A DNA stretch of 64,000 nt from Gemmatimonadaceae bacterium (GTDB lineage: Bacteria > Gemmatimonadota > Gemmatimonadetes > Gemmatimonadales > Gemmatimonadaceae), in assembly GCA_020846935.1 (NCBI GenBank), contig JADLCY010000011.1:124001-188000 (forward strand), given 5' to 3'. Below are positions 15,955-24,569 of this stretch, one piece after another. The translations under genes and the position numbers were made by a program. Within the stretch, counting starts at the first letter, position 1. Every line of letters begins with the position of its first letter. Under the pieces are notes generated by a model. The model had not been told where the DNA came from. It did no database searches and saw only the letters and a list, made by a program, of their open reading frames with translations.

Positions 15955-16682
15955 TGAATCGGTCGGCTGGTGACGGCGTACACGAAGAGATTCACGCCCA
16001 TGCGGAGCGCCGCTTCGTGCAGTTCCGGCGGATCATTGTAGGTGCCCACGTCCTCCCACCCGTTCCCAAGGTCCGTCTCCTGCGTGTAGTACACCGCGAG
16101 ACGATCCCCGATGAAGATCCCGAATCCGCGCGCCGGCTTGCCGTCATGCTCGTGCACCTTCGGGACGCCCTTGGGGAACTCGTAGACCAGGTGGTAGATC
16201 GGATGTGACAAAGGAACATCCTGCAGCGGACGGTCCGGGAACACCTTGGCGATCTCGGTACGGAACGACTCATCGAGCCCGTAGTTGTCGTCCACGTGCA
16301 GGAACCCGCCCCGCAGCACCCAGTCCCGCAGCTTCGCGGCTTCGGCGTCGGAGAACTTGATGACGCCGTGCCCGGTCGCGTGCAGGAACGCAAAGTCGTA
16401 CAGCCGGTCATCCGACAGCGAGACCCGACCTTCCGTCGGTTCGACCCGGATCGTCGTCCGCTCGTTTACCGCTTTCAACAGGTTGGACAGGCTCGACGGG
16501 TTGGCGTACCAGTCCCCGCCGCCATCGTACTGCAGACGCGCGATGCCGAGCCGCGCAATCGGCCGCGGCCGCTCGGTCGCGACACGAATGCTCGGATCCG
16601 GGATTGTGGACAACATCGGCGTGACGGCCCGTACCGCAGCCGTGCCGAACAACAGAGCGACCAACGTGGCCTTTCCAGTCAT
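15951..16682 (-). CDS. DUF4159 domain protein
   Basis: 243 residues with an N-terminal hydrophobic signal or anchor (TLVALLFGTAAVRAV). It continues with the DUF4159 pattern ARLQYDGGGDWYANP, then LYDFAFLHATGHG, VLRGGFLHVDDNYG and LSHPIYHLVYEFP, and ends with FGIFIGDRLAVYYTQETDLG. The fold resembles a class-I amidotransferase-like domain without obvious catalytic residues (family-level knowledge). It starts in an ATGA overlap with the rsmI stop and ends in an ATGA overlap with the DUF4175 gene. Probably periplasmic, and functionally tied to the two large genes downstream. Activity unknown. Confidence 0.85.
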   Translation of the reverse strand: MTGKATLVALLFGTAAVRAVTPMLSTIPDPSIRVATERPRPIARLGIARLQYDGGGDWYANPSSLSNLLKAVNERTTIRVEPTEGRVSLSDDRLYDFAFLHATGHGVIKFSDAEAAKLRDWVLRGGFLHVDDNYGLDESFRTEIAKVFPDRPLQDVPLSHPIYHLVYEFPKGVPKVHEHDGKPARGFGIFIGDRLAVYYTQETDLGNGWEDVGTYNDPPELHEAALRMGVNLFVYAVTSRPIQ

Positions 16683-17551
16683 GCGTCCTCGTGAGCCAGG
16701 CGATAGGCCTCATTACGGGCGAGCCCGGCGCGCTCGACGAGGGCGCGGGCAACATCTCGTGCTCCCAGGCCCTCGGCGCGCAGGGCAACCACCATATGCC
16801 GTAATTCGGCGGGGTCCGGCACCTCGGGGCCCCGCCCATCCACAATGATTACCACTTCGCCGCGCGGAGGAACCTCGCGGTAGTACTCGGCCAGTTCCGC
16901 CACCGTTCCTCGTCGAAACTCCTCGAACTGCTTGGTCAACTCTCGAGCGACGACGGCCTGCCGGTTGCCGCAGCCCGCCGAGGCGAGGTCGTCGAGCGTC
17001 GCCCCCACGCGTTGCGGGGCCTCGTAAAGTACGCCGGGGTGCTCCAGCCTGCTGAGGGCGCCCACCTGCCGACGTCGGCCCTCACCCTTGCGGTCAAGGA
17101 AGCCCAGAAAGGTGAACGGTCCGCCGCCCAACCCCGACGCCGAGAGCGCCGCGAGGACCGCGGACGCACCCGGTACGGGCACCACCGTCAGGTCATGCGC
17201 GATCGCGGACGCCACCAGGCGGCTCCCCGGGTCTGACAACGTTGGCGTGCCGGCGTCGGAGACGAGCGCGACGCTGGCGCCATCGGCCAGCCGGCGCACG
17301 AGGCGCGGAACAACCGTGGCCTCGTTATGCTCGTGCAACGCCTCGACCGGCGTCGTGATGTCGTAGTGCGCCAGCAGCGTGCGCGAGTGCCGAGTGTCTT
17401 CGCACAAGATGAGGTCGACCGCACGGAGCACCTCGACGGCGCGGTGGCTCATATCCCCGAGGTTGCCGATCGGCGTACTCACGAGGTAGAGCGTGCCGGG
17501 ACGCGCAAGAGACGCGGGATCCGGCCGCGTGGGCGGTTGGACATCAGACAC
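16679..17551 (-). CDS. rsmI: 16S rRNA (cytidine(1402)-2'-O)-methyltransferase RsmI
   Basis: 290 residues, the usual length. It 2'-O-methylates C1402 of 16S rRNA at the decoding site using SAM. Signatures are YLVSTPIGNLGDMSHRA, DLILCEDTRHSRTLL, VALVSDAGTPTLSDPG, PVPGASAVLAALSASG and FTFLGFLDRKG, all typical of the tetrapyrrole methylase-like RsmI family. It heads the run rsmI-DUF4159-DUF4175-TPR and overlaps the DUF4159 gene as ATGA. No yraN-like neighbour is present. Confidence 0.95.
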   Translation of the reverse strand: MSDVQPPTRPDPASLARPGTLYLVSTPIGNLGDMSHRAVEVLRAVDLILCEDTRHSRTLLAHYDITTPVEALHEHNEATVVPRLVRRLADGASVALVSDAGTPTLSDPGSRLVASAIAHDLTVVPVPGASAVLAALSASGLGGGPFTFLGFLDRKGEGRRRQVGALSRLEHPGVLYEAPQRVGATLDDLASAGCGNRQAVVARELTKQFEEFRRGTVAELAEYYREVPPRGEVVIIVDGRGPEVPDPAELRHMVVALRAEGLGARDVARALVERAGLARNEAYRLAHEDA

Positions 17552-17650
17552 GGCGCGGGGTCGGACTGGGCCTGGAAACGACGATCGCCAGGGGACGCAT
17601 GGCCCCCCGGCGAAAGGTGCGTGTCGCGCTGCCCACAGGCAACGCGCGCC

Positions 17651-17980
17651 TTACGCGCCGATGTGCTGCTTGAACTTCGCGTCCAGCGCCGGCTTCTGCG
17701 CGAAGCCGATCACCTGATCGACGAGCTTTCCGTCCTTGAAGAAGAGAATCGTCGGAATCGAGCGAATGTTGAAGCGCATCCCGGTCTTGGGATTGGCGTC
17801 AACGTCGAGCTTGGCCACCTTGGCTTTGCCCTGGTATTCGCCCGCGAGCTGCTCGACGATCGGTCCCACCATGCGACACGGGCCACACCACTCCGCCCAG
17901 AAGTCCACGACCGCCAGCCCATTGGCCTTCTCGATCTCGGTCTCGAAGGTCGCGTCGGTTACTGCCATGGTATTCCCCAT
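17651..17980 (-). CDS. trxA: Thioredoxin
   Basis: 109 residues with the classical WCGPC redox motif (residues 31-35), the buried Asp in VVDFWAEW, cis-Pro in RSIPT and the conserved FKDGKLVDQVIGF. It reduces protein disulfides in the cytoplasm; no signal peptide. The start at 17980 (MGNTMAV) is chosen because AGGAG lies 7 nt upstream (17987-17991 on the plus strand); a second ATG four codons in has no such site. A much longer ORF upstream in the same frame is antisense to mce and is not real. Divergent from mce, with 60 bp between them. Confidence 0.96.
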   Translation of the reverse strand: MGNTMAVTDATFETEIEKANGLAVVDFWAEWCGPCRMVGPIVEQLAGEYQGKAKVAKLDVDANPKTGMRFNIRSIPTILFFKDGKLVDQVIGFAQKPALDAKFKQHIGA

Positions 17981-18040
17981 CAATCGCTCCTGATAGCGCG
18001 AGGTGACTCGCGCCGGCTGAGTAGTTTCCTGTCTGACCTG

Positions 18041-18469
18041 ATGAATCCCGATCATCCGATGACCGTTCCCGATCGCCGCGGCACCACGATCGCCCACCTG
18101 GGCATCGCCGTCCGCTCCCTCGACGACATTCTGCCGTTCTATCGCGACATCCTGGGGTTGCCGGAGGTTCCGCTGGACAACGCTGATGGTGCGCGCATCG
18201 CTGGACTCGCAGCCGGTGCGTCGCTCGTCGAGTTGCTCGAAGCAGAGCGCGAGGACTCCCCGATCGGAAAGTTCGTCGCCAGGCGCGGCCCCGGCATCCA
18301 TCACGTGTGCTTTGCCGTCGACGATCTGGAGGGAACGCTGGCGCGGTGTCGCGCGGCCGGGGTGCGATTGCTCGATGACACCCCGCGGCTCGGTGCCGAA
18401 GGCAAGCGCATCGCGTTCCTGCATCCCTCATCAACCCACGGCGTGCTGGTCGAGCTCACCGAATACTGA
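18041..18469 (+). CDS. mce: Methylmalonyl-CoA epimerase
   Basis: 142 residues, a glyoxalase/VOC-fold enzyme interconverting (R)- and (S)-methylmalonyl-CoA in propionyl-CoA metabolism. Metal ligands expected for the family are visible: His in HLGIAVRSLDD, Glu in LVELLE, His in IHHVCFAVDD and Glu in GVLVELTEY. Typical text includes FYRDILGLPE and DDLEGTLARCRAAGVRLLD. ATG 18041 is used; the second in-frame ATG at 18059 is equally possible, as neither has a strong ribosome-binding site. No mutase gene is in the window. Confidence 0.88.
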   Translation: MNPDHPMTVPDRRGTTIAHLGIAVRSLDDILPFYRDILGLPEVPLDNADGARIAGLAAGASLVELLEAEREDSPIGKFVARRGPGIHHVCFAVDDLEGTLARCRAAGVRLLDDTPRLGAEGKRIAFLHPSSTHGVLVELTEY

Positions 18470-18542
18470 CTCGACTGAAGCGATGCCGCCGGGAGATCCC
18501 GACCAACGGCTGAGCGCGCCGTTCGCCGCGCGCGCCCAGGGT

Positions 18543-18971
18543 TCACGAAGGCCTGCACATCTCCTGCATCGCGTCAAAGTCGGCGTCGAGCACATACCAG
18601 CGATCCGAGGGCCCCTTCACCAGCTCGAAATTCGGCGTCTTGGTGCGCCGCCCGCGGCTCACGTTGACCTTCACGTAGCGGTGGCCCATGGGGCCAGGCG
18701 ACTCGTCCATGACTGCGAACCGATCGTGCGCGTAGCACGTCTGGATCATGATCAGGCGCTTGTCGAGTTCTGCGCGATCCAGCTGATCACGCGCCGCGCC
18801 CTTTTCAGTTCCCCACACGACGCTCATCGCCTGCAGGTCCTGTGCGGCCACTGCTCGCATGAACTGCTCCGCAGCCAGGCGGGGTGCCGGTGCACCCGTC
18901 AGCTGCGATCCAGGCGTCGGCGTTCGGCTACAGGCCCCGACGAGAAGCCCCAGGATGACTACCTTCTTCAC
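18543..18971 (-). CDS. Small lipoprotein of unknown function
   Basis: 142 residues from a GTG start. The N-terminus MKKVVILGLLVGAC is a lipoprotein signal with the lipobox ending at Cys14. The mature part (about 35-140) resembles an NTF2/DUF4878-like layout: AAEQFMRAVAAQDLQAM, then VKGPSDRWYVLDADFDAM at the end. Likely lipid-anchored in the periplasm. It is transcribed against both neighbours. Beyond that I do not recognise it. Confidence 0.7.
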   Translation of the reverse strand: MKKVVILGLLVGACSRTPTPGSQLTGAPAPRLAAEQFMRAVAAQDLQAMSVVWGTEKGAARDQLDRAELDKRLIMIQTCYAHDRFAVMDESPGPMGHRYVKVNVSRGRRTKTPNFELVKGPSDRWYVLDADFDAMQEMCRPS

Positions 18972-19063
18972 GTGAGACTCCAGGCCATGGTTCCCTTGCG
19001 AACGTAACGGGGGGCCGAAGTGCCGGCAACGTCCGCCCGCAACACTCCATCTGACGTTTCACA

Positions 19064-19801
19064 ATGCCCCTCGTTTCAACTCAGCGGCTCTACATCAACA
19101 TCGATCACGTCGCGACGATCCGGCAGGCGCGGCGCACCGATGAGCCTGATCCCGTCGCCGCCGCGATCGTCTGCGAGCAGGCCGGCGCCGACGGCATCAC
19201 CGCGCACCTGCGCGAAGATCGCCGCCACATCCAGGATGCCGACGTGGAACGCCTGGGCCACGAGATCTCGACCGTCCTCAACCTCGAGATGGCATGCTCC
19301 GACGAAATGCTCGCCATCGCCGAGCGGCTGCGTCCGTTCCAGGTCACCCTGGTGCCGGAGCGACGCGAGGAAGTCACGACGGAGGGCGGGCTCGACATCC
19401 TGCGTGAGCCCGCGCGCATCGCCCGGGCCGTGCGACAACTGCAGGCAGCCGGAATCCGCGCGTCCTTGTTCATCGATCCGACGGTGGCCATGGTGCGCGC
19501 CTCGCACGAATCGGGCGCCCAGGCCATCGAGTTGCACACCGGGAGCTATTGCCATCATCCGGATGATCCGGCGCGCCTCGTGGCGCTGCAGGAGGCCGCG
19601 GCCGCTGGCGCGGCGCTCGAGCTGCACGTGCACGCGGGACACGGCCTCACCGTGCGCAACGTGACGCCGGTGGCCGCGATCGCCGAGATCGAGGAACTGA
19701 ACATCGGCCACAGCATCGTCAGCCGCTCCGTGTTCGTCGGGCTCGCGGCCGCCGTCCACGAGATGCGCATCGCCATGAACGCCGCGCGGGCCTCCGGCTA
19801 G
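19064..19801 (+). CDS. pdxJ: Pyridoxine 5'-phosphate synthase
   Basis: 245 residues. Condenses 3-amino-1-hydroxyacetone phosphate with 1-deoxyxylulose 5-phosphate to form pyridoxine 5'-phosphate (DXP-dependent vitamin B6 pathway). Hallmarks are LYINIDHVATIRQARR, DGITAHLREDRRHIQD, NLEMACSDEM, VTLVPERREEVTTEGGLD and HAGHGLTVRN. It is first gene of a plus-strand run (pdxJ, pseudo-Hpt, flippase-like, ispE). The GTTAGG motif occurs in reverse orientation just after it (19821). Confidence 0.97.
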   Translation: MPLVSTQRLYINIDHVATIRQARRTDEPDPVAAAIVCEQAGADGITAHLREDRRHIQDADVERLGHEISTVLNLEMACSDEMLAIAERLRPFQVTLVPERREEVTTEGGLDILREPARIARAVRQLQAAGIRASLFIDPTVAMVRASHESGAQAIELHTGSYCHHPDDPARLVALQEAAAAGAALELHVHAGHGLTVRNVTPVAAIAEIEELNIGHSIVSRSVFVGLAAAVHEMRIAMNAARASG

Positions 19802-19852
19802 CGGCGCTCGCGAGGCACCGCCTAACTTCTCGCCACCCGCACCGATCGCCGC

Positions 19853-21403
19853 ATGCATGGTTCGCCTGAACTCCTCGAGTTCTACCTCGTCGAAGCCACC
19901 GAATACATCGATGCGCTGCACGAGCTGGTGGCCGACGCTCGCGGCGCACCCGATGCCAACGCGCTCCTGGCGACGGCGCGCGCGCTGCGTGGCAGTTCCA
20001 CGATGGCGAAGGTCGAACCGATCGCCGGACTGAGCCTGGTGCTCGAGGACATCGCGGTCCGCAGTCATGACGCGGACTTTGCGTGGACGCCGGAGTTGCA
20101 CCGCGCACTTCGCGGGGCCGTGGACGACCTTCGGTTTGCGGTCCGCGGCGTCCGAGTCTGGTCGGACCGCGAGCAATCGCGCGTCGACGCACGGGTCGCC
20201 GACCTGCGACGGTTTCTCCCGGGCGAAGGCCGTCGCGCCACGCCGCCGTCGTCGGAGTCCACCACGCCCGTGTTCGTGGCCCTGCAGGCAGCCGCCATCG
20301 CCGCGGAGCTCGACGCGTTTGTCGCCTCGCCCGAGCACCGTCGCGCCCTCGACGATGCCATCTCCCGCACGCGAACCCTGCGCGGCATCGCCGGCATCAG
20401 CGACTTCCCGCCCCTGCACGACGTGGCGGAGGCGGTCGAGCACGCGGCACGACGCCTGATGCCCGACGCCCCGTTGTCCCACGACGAGGTGGAGCTGTTC
20501 GGCGCTGCCGCACATTTGTTCCGCGACGCGGCCGCGCAATTGCGACGCGGACCGACCTACACGCCGGCAGCTGCCGATACGGCCCGCATCGCCGCCGCCA
20601 CGCACCGCACCGAGACACCCCCGGTCGCCGCGCCGGCGGTGGTCCGCATCGAGCAGCTGTTCTATGCCGACCAGGGTCCGCATGTCGTGGAACCGCCCGC
20701 GGCCCCCGGCCGGCCGGAAGACCGGCTGCACCAGGAGCTGCTCTCACGTTCCGAACACCTCCAACGGCTCATCGACGACGCACGCCGAGCCGTCGACGAC
20801 GTCGTGAAGCGCCGACTGCAGCGCGACCTCGCGCTCACGGTCCGTGACATCGAAAAGCTGGCCGCAAGTTTTGGTGCCCACCAACTCGCGGCGTTCTTTT
20901 CGGACGCCGGGGAGTCCGGCGACTTGCTCGCTCCCTCGGAGCTCGACTCCCTGGCGACCGCGGCGCGCGTGACCATCACCCCCTTCCCGTCGTTGGATGA
21001 GTTGGAACGACGGATCGCCGTGGTCACGCGGTCTCGTCACATCGCCCCGACGTCCACCGCCAGCGTGACGCCACCTGTCCAGGTACCGCCCACCGCCACA
21101 CCAAGAGCGCCGCAGCCGGTCGCTCCACCGACCGCGGCGCGCAGCGCACCCACCGGGCGCGCCCTGCAGGATCTGCTCCGCACCGGCATCGAGGAGTTCC
21201 GGTCGCTCGACCGGGAGCCGCTGCTCGCGCCGGCGGACGTCGACGGGGGCGAGATCGTCGAGATCGGGACGCTCACCTTCAGTGGCCCCGACGCGCTGGC
21301 CCGCGCGATTGCCCTGCGCGACGACTGGCGCTCGCGCGGTGGTGCCGAAGACGAATCGCTGCGCGAGATCTTCGACCTCCTCGACCTCGCGACGTCCGAG
21401 TAA
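19853..21403 (+). CDS. Multi-domain Hpt-like protein lacking the phosphorylatable His
   Basis: 516 residues. The N-terminal bundle (about 1-100) starts LLEFYLVEATEYIDALHELV, as in CheA/Hpt P1 domains. The position normally held by H-x-[LI]-K-G is R43-ALRG. A second bundle (about 140-230) has R174-TLRG at the equivalent place. A third helical region (about 290-380) has no HxxKG motif. A Pro/Thr-rich linker (about 395-435) leads to a short conserved tail containing LQDLLRTGIEEFRSLDREPL. No kinase, CheW or receiver domain is visible. It probably once belonged to a chemotaxis/FrzE-like system and now scaffolds protein contacts. It is followed 2 nt later by the flippase-like gene. Confidence 0.65.
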   Translation: MHGSPELLEFYLVEATEYIDALHELVADARGAPDANALLATARALRGSSTMAKVEPIAGLSLVLEDIAVRSHDADFAWTPELHRALRGAVDDLRFAVRGVRVWSDREQSRVDARVADLRRFLPGEGRRATPPSSESTTPVFVALQAAAIAAELDAFVASPEHRRALDDAISRTRTLRGIAGISDFPPLHDVAEAVEHAARRLMPDAPLSHDEVELFGAAAHLFRDAAAQLRRGPTYTPAAADTARIAAATHRTETPPVAAPAVVRIEQLFYADQGPHVVEPPAAPGRPEDRLHQELLSRSEHLQRLIDDARRAVDDVVKRRLQRDLALTVRDIEKLAASFGAHQLAAFFSDAGESGDLLAPSELDSLATAARVTITPFPSLDELERRIAVVTRSRHIAPTSTASVTPPVQVPPTATPRAPQPVAPPTAARSAPTGRALQDLLRTGIEEFRSLDREPLLAPADVDGGEIVEIGTLTFSGPDALARAIALRDDWRSRGGAEDESLREIFDLLDLATSE

Positions 21404-21405
21404 TC

Positions 21406-22413
21406 ATGAAGTTCGGTTGGCGTGGTGTGCTCGGCATCGTCGTGAGCGTTGCACTGCTCGCCTGGACGCTGCGTGACGTGTCGATGCGGGAAGTCGCCGA
21501 CGTGCTGCGGCACTCCAGCGCGGCGATGCTGCTGGTGTCCGGCGCTGTCGCCACGCTCGTGTTTCCGCTGCGTGCCCTGCGATGGCGCGTGATCCTCGAA
21601 CCCGTGGCGGCGCTGCCGCTTGGTCCGCTCTGGCGCTCGATCGCCATCGGCATGATGGTGAACAACGTCGCGCCGGCACGCGCCGGTGAACTGGCGCGCG
21701 CGTTCGCCATTACCCGCGAGGCCCCGCAGGTCAGGTTCGGCACCGCCTTTGGATCGCTCGCGGTCGATCGCATCATCGACGCCGTCGTCGTGGTCGTGCT
21801 GCTCGTGATCGCCATGCTGTTCAGCGACATCCCGACCACGACCACGATCAACGGCTGGACCGTGACGCGCGTCGCGCAGGTCGCCGGTGGGCTCGCGATC
21901 ACCGCGCTCGCCGGTGTCACCGCGATCGCGCTGTTTCCGGGCCTCCTCACGCGGATCTTCGACGCGCTGTTCGCCCGGTTCCCGGGCCTGCATGGCCGCG
22001 GCCGTGCCATTCTCGACTCGTTGATCGGTGGCTTCGTCGCGTTGCGATCGCCCGGGCGATTCGTGCGGATCGTGTGGTGGGCGGCCGTGATGTGGCTCGT
22101 CAACGCACTCGCGTTCTACATCGGCTTTCTGGCCGTGGGGATGGACGTGCCGTTCTGGGCGGCCATCTTCGTCGCTTCGCTCATTGCCATCGGCGTGGCC
22201 GCGCCGTCGTCCCCGGGTTTCGTGGGCGTGTTCGAGTTCTTCGCCAAGGCCGGGCTCGCGCTCTACGGCGTGCCCTCCGGACTCGCCGTCAGTTGGGCAC
22301 TCGCCTTCCATTTCATCGCGTTCATCCCGATCACGGTGTTCGGCTTCTACTACTTCGGCCGCCTGGGCCTCCATTTCAGAGACCTGGGCTCGGCGCAGCA
22401 ACAGGCCGCGTGA
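21406..22413 (+). CDS. Lysylphosphatidylglycerol synthase TM region/UPF0104-type membrane protein
   Basis: 335 residues with about eight membrane segments, for example VLGIVVSVALLAWTL at the N-terminus and ALAFHFIAFIPITVFGFYYF near the C-terminus. The family signatures are FPLRALRWRVIL, MMVNNVAPARAGELARAF, FGSLAVDRIIDAVVVV and VAAPSSPGFVGVFEFF. The family (AglD/YbhN, MprF flippase part) moves or modifies lipids and lipid-linked sugars at the inner membrane; there is no soluble aminoacyltransferase domain here, so lysyl-PG synthesis is not implied. It starts 2 nt after the Hpt-like gene and overlaps ispE by 4 nt. Confidence 0.85.
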   Translation: MKFGWRGVLGIVVSVALLAWTLRDVSMREVADVLRHSSAAMLLVSGAVATLVFPLRALRWRVILEPVAALPLGPLWRSIAIGMMVNNVAPARAGELARAFAITREAPQVRFGTAFGSLAVDRIIDAVVVVVLLVIAMLFSDIPTTTTINGWTVTRVAQVAGGLAITALAGVTAIALFPGLLTRIFDALFARFPGLHGRGRAILDSLIGGFVALRSPGRFVRIVWWAAVMWLVNALAFYIGFLAVGMDVPFWAAIFVASLIAIGVAAPSSPGFVGVFEFFAKAGLALYGVPSGLAVSWALAFHFIAFIPITVFGFYYFGRLGLHFRDLGSAQQQAA

Positions 22414-23303
22414 ACCGCACCGCGTCCGTCGCGGCCCAGGCCAAGGTCAACCTCGCGCTCCGCGTCCTCGCGCGTGAGGCGAACGGGTTTCATCAGATCG
22501 AGACCCTCTTCTGCCGCATCGACATCGCCGATGCGGTCACCGTTCGGCTCGACACCAGCGGTCGGTCGCTCCGGTGCCACGGTCCCGCGATCCCTGACGA
22601 GGGGCTCGGTCCCACGGAGCAGAACCTCGCCTGGCGGGCCGCCATGGCCTTCACCGAGGCCGCATCGTGGGCGACCGGTTTCGCCATCGAAGTCGAGAAG
22701 CACATTCCGGTTGGTGGAGGTCTGGGCGGAGGCAGCGCGGACGCAGGCGCGGTGCTCCGCTGCCTGAACGCCCTGGCACCGCGCCCGCTGGCAAACGAGC
22801 GCCTGCTCCAGATCGCCGGCACGCTGGGTGCTGACGTTCCGTTCCTCACGCAGGAGCGATCGGCGTTGGCCCTCGGCTGGGGCCGCGGTGATCGCCTCCT
22901 TGCGTTGACGGCCCCGCCACGTCGCGCCTGCCTCGTAGTGGCGGCGCCGTTCAGCGTACGGACCGCGGATGCCTACACCTGGCTCACAGAACGCCAGCCC
23001 TTCCCGGCCGGAAGCACCATCCTCGCGGCGGACGCCCTCGGGCGCTGGCCCGCGCTGGACGCGCTATCGGGGAACGACTTCGAGCCCATCGTTTTCGCGC
23101 GCCTCCCGGAGCTGCGGGCCGCATTCACGGCGCTCGACGCCCATCGCGGCCCAGGCGGGGTCGCCGTCGTCCGCATGAGCGGGTCGGGGTCCACGCTGTT
23201 TGCGCTGTACGACGGTCGCGAACCGGCCATCCCCCTGCCGCAGGGGTTTTCTGGCCGCCCGACCTGGACGAGTACGGAGGTGAGCTCGGTCGTGGTGACC
23301 TGA
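22410..23303 (+). CDS. ispE: 4-diphosphocytidyl-2-C-methyl-D-erythritol kinase
   Basis: 297 residues. Phosphorylates CDP-methylerythritol in the non-mevalonate isoprenoid pathway. A GHMP kinase: QAKVNLALRVL at the N-terminus, ATP loop PVGGGLGGGSADAGA and the C-terminal VVRMSGSGSTLFALYD. The start is GTG 22410, in a GTGA overlap with the flippase-like gene, giving the conserved N-terminus directly. The long upstream extension of the same frame is antisense or out-of-frame noise. A tRNA-Gln follows 53 bp after the stop. Confidence 0.95.
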   Translation: MNRTASVAAQAKVNLALRVLAREANGFHQIETLFCRIDIADAVTVRLDTSGRSLRCHGPAIPDEGLGPTEQNLAWRAAMAFTEAASWATGFAIEVEKHIPVGGGLGGGSADAGAVLRCLNALAPRPLANERLLQIAGTLGADVPFLTQERSALALGWGRGDRLLALTAPPRRACLVVAAPFSVRTADAYTWLTERQPFPAGSTILAADALGRWPALDALSGNDFEPIVFARLPELRAAFTALDAHRGPGGVAVVRMSGSGSTLFALYDGREPAIPLPQGFSGRPTWTSTEVSSVVVT

Positions 23304-23356
23304 CGACTGGGTGTCCGTTGAGCCTGCCCCGGCGGGCCACTAGCTTGAGGGGCTTC

Positions 23357-23427
23357 TGCCCCCTCGTCCAATGGCAGGACATCGGTCTTTGGATCCGAGA
23401 ATGGTGGTTCGAATCCACCGGGGGCAA
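23357..23427 (+). tRNA. tRNA-Gln (anticodon TTG)
   Basis: Acceptor TGCCCCC (23357-23363) pairs with GGGGGCA (23420-23426), and the discriminator is A23427. The anticodon loop CTTTGGA has TTG at 23389-23391, with a T-T mismatch at the top of the stem. The T arm is GGTGG-TTCGAAT-CCACC. Placed between ispE and prs on the same strand. Confidence 0.95.
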
Positions 23428-23537
23428 TCGGCGTCCGCGCCCGCGGGAACACGTTACCCAGGGATCACTCCGCAGCACCGCCGCGCATTTGCTGCGCGTA
23501 GTTCGTTGTCCTACTTACGTTTACAGACTCCACAGCA

Positions 23538-24491
23538 ATGGATCACCTGCCGGGCGTGCTCCGCGGTTTCAAGCTGCTATCGGGGACGGCCAACAGGGGG
23601 CTCGCTGAGGAGATCGCGCGCAACCTCGGGGTCGAGCTGGCACGGGTGACCCTCACGCGATTCGCCGATGGTGAGATCTTCGTGCGGATCGACGAGAATG
23701 TGCGCGGCGCCGACGTCTTCATCGTGCAGCCGACCAACCCGCCCGCGGAGAACCTGCTGGAGCTGCTGCTCCTCATCGATGCGGCGCGGCGGGCCTCGGC
23801 CGCACGGATTACCTGCGTGATGCCGTACTACGGCTACTCGCGGCAGGACCGCAAGGACCAGCCGCGCGTCGCCATCGGCGCCAAGCTGGTGGCCAACATG
23901 ATCGAACGGGCGGGAGCCGATCGCGTGCTCGGGATCGACTTCCACCAGCACCAGTTGCAGGGATTCTTTGACGAACCGGTCGACCACCTGTACGCGGCAC
24001 CGGTGCTCATGAATCACTTCAAGAAGAAGCAGCTCAAGGACCTGGCCATCGTGGCGCCCGACGTGGGGTCGGCCAAGATGGCGCGCAGTTTCGCCAAGAA
24101 GCTCAACGCCACGCTGGCGATCATCGACAAGCGGCGGCCGTCGGCAAATGTGTCTGAAGTCGTGAACGTGGTGGGAGAGGTCGAGGGCAAGGATTGCGTG
24201 ATCCCCGACGACATGATCGATACGGCGGGGACCGTTTCCGAAGCCGCGCGGGCCCTCAAGGAGCTTGGGGCGAAGGACATCTACGTGTGCGCGACACACG
24301 CGCTGCTGTCCGGTCCCGCGGTCCAGCGGCTGTGCGAGGCGCCGATTCGGGAAGTCGTGGTGACCGACACGATCGCCCTCGACGCGTCCAAGCGGTTCGA
24401 TCGCCTGACGGTGCTTTCCGTCGGCGAGTTGCTCGCGAAGGCGATTCGCTTTACGCACAGCGAGCAGAGTGTGAGTTCATTGTTCGACTGA
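23538..24491 (+). CDS. prs: Ribose-phosphate pyrophosphokinase
   Basis: 317 residues, normal class I length. Makes PRPP from ribose 5-phosphate and ATP for purine, pyrimidine, His and Trp synthesis. Visible motifs are FADGEIFVRIDENVRG, VMPYYGYSRQDRKDQPR (ATP/flexible loop), IDFHQHQLQGFF and the PRPP loop DDMIDTAGT. The ATG at 23538 fits the conserved N-terminus (FKLLSGTANRGLAEEIA). The 110 bp before it, after tRNA-Gln, show no clear sigma-70 promoter. A GC-rich hairpin follows the stop immediately, ahead of rplY. Confidence 0.97.
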   Translation: MDHLPGVLRGFKLLSGTANRGLAEEIARNLGVELARVTLTRFADGEIFVRIDENVRGADVFIVQPTNPPAENLLELLLLIDAARRASAARITCVMPYYGYSRQDRKDQPRVAIGAKLVANMIERAGADRVLGIDFHQHQLQGFFDEPVDHLYAAPVLMNHFKKKQLKDLAIVAPDVGSAKMARSFAKKLNATLAIIDKRRPSANVSEVVNVVGEVEGKDCVIPDDMIDTAGTVSEAARALKELGAKDIYVCATHALLSGPAVQRLCEAPIREVVVTDTIALDASKRFDRLTVLSVGELLAKAIRFTHSEQSVSSLFD

Positions 24492-24492
24492 C

Positions 24493-24512
24493 GGTGCGGC
24501 CTGGGCCGCACC
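24493..24512 (+). terminator. Hairpin directly after prs
   Basis: GGTGCGGC (24493-24500), loop CTGG and GCCGCACC (24505-24512) form a perfect 8-bp stem starting 2 nt after the prs stop. There is no T-run, so it may be a partial terminator or an mRNA-stabilising hairpin between prs and rplY. Confidence 0.45.
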
Positions 24513-24569
24513 TCCGCTCCGGCGTCCGCCGGGACCGGCATTCACCCCAGGATCTTTCGAGTCTGACCC

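Noticed and set aside
19076-20731. 551-codon minus-strand open frame
   Set aside because: Antisense to pdxJ and the Hpt-like gene, composition Arg/Gly/Asp-rich, no family motifs.
21037-22401. 454-codon minus-strand frame
   Set aside because: Antisense to the flippase-like membrane gene; composition His/Arg/Glu-rich shadow.
22074-22409. Upstream extension of the ispE frame
   Set aside because: It lies out of frame within the flippase-like gene; GTG 22410 in the GTGA overlap is the natural start.
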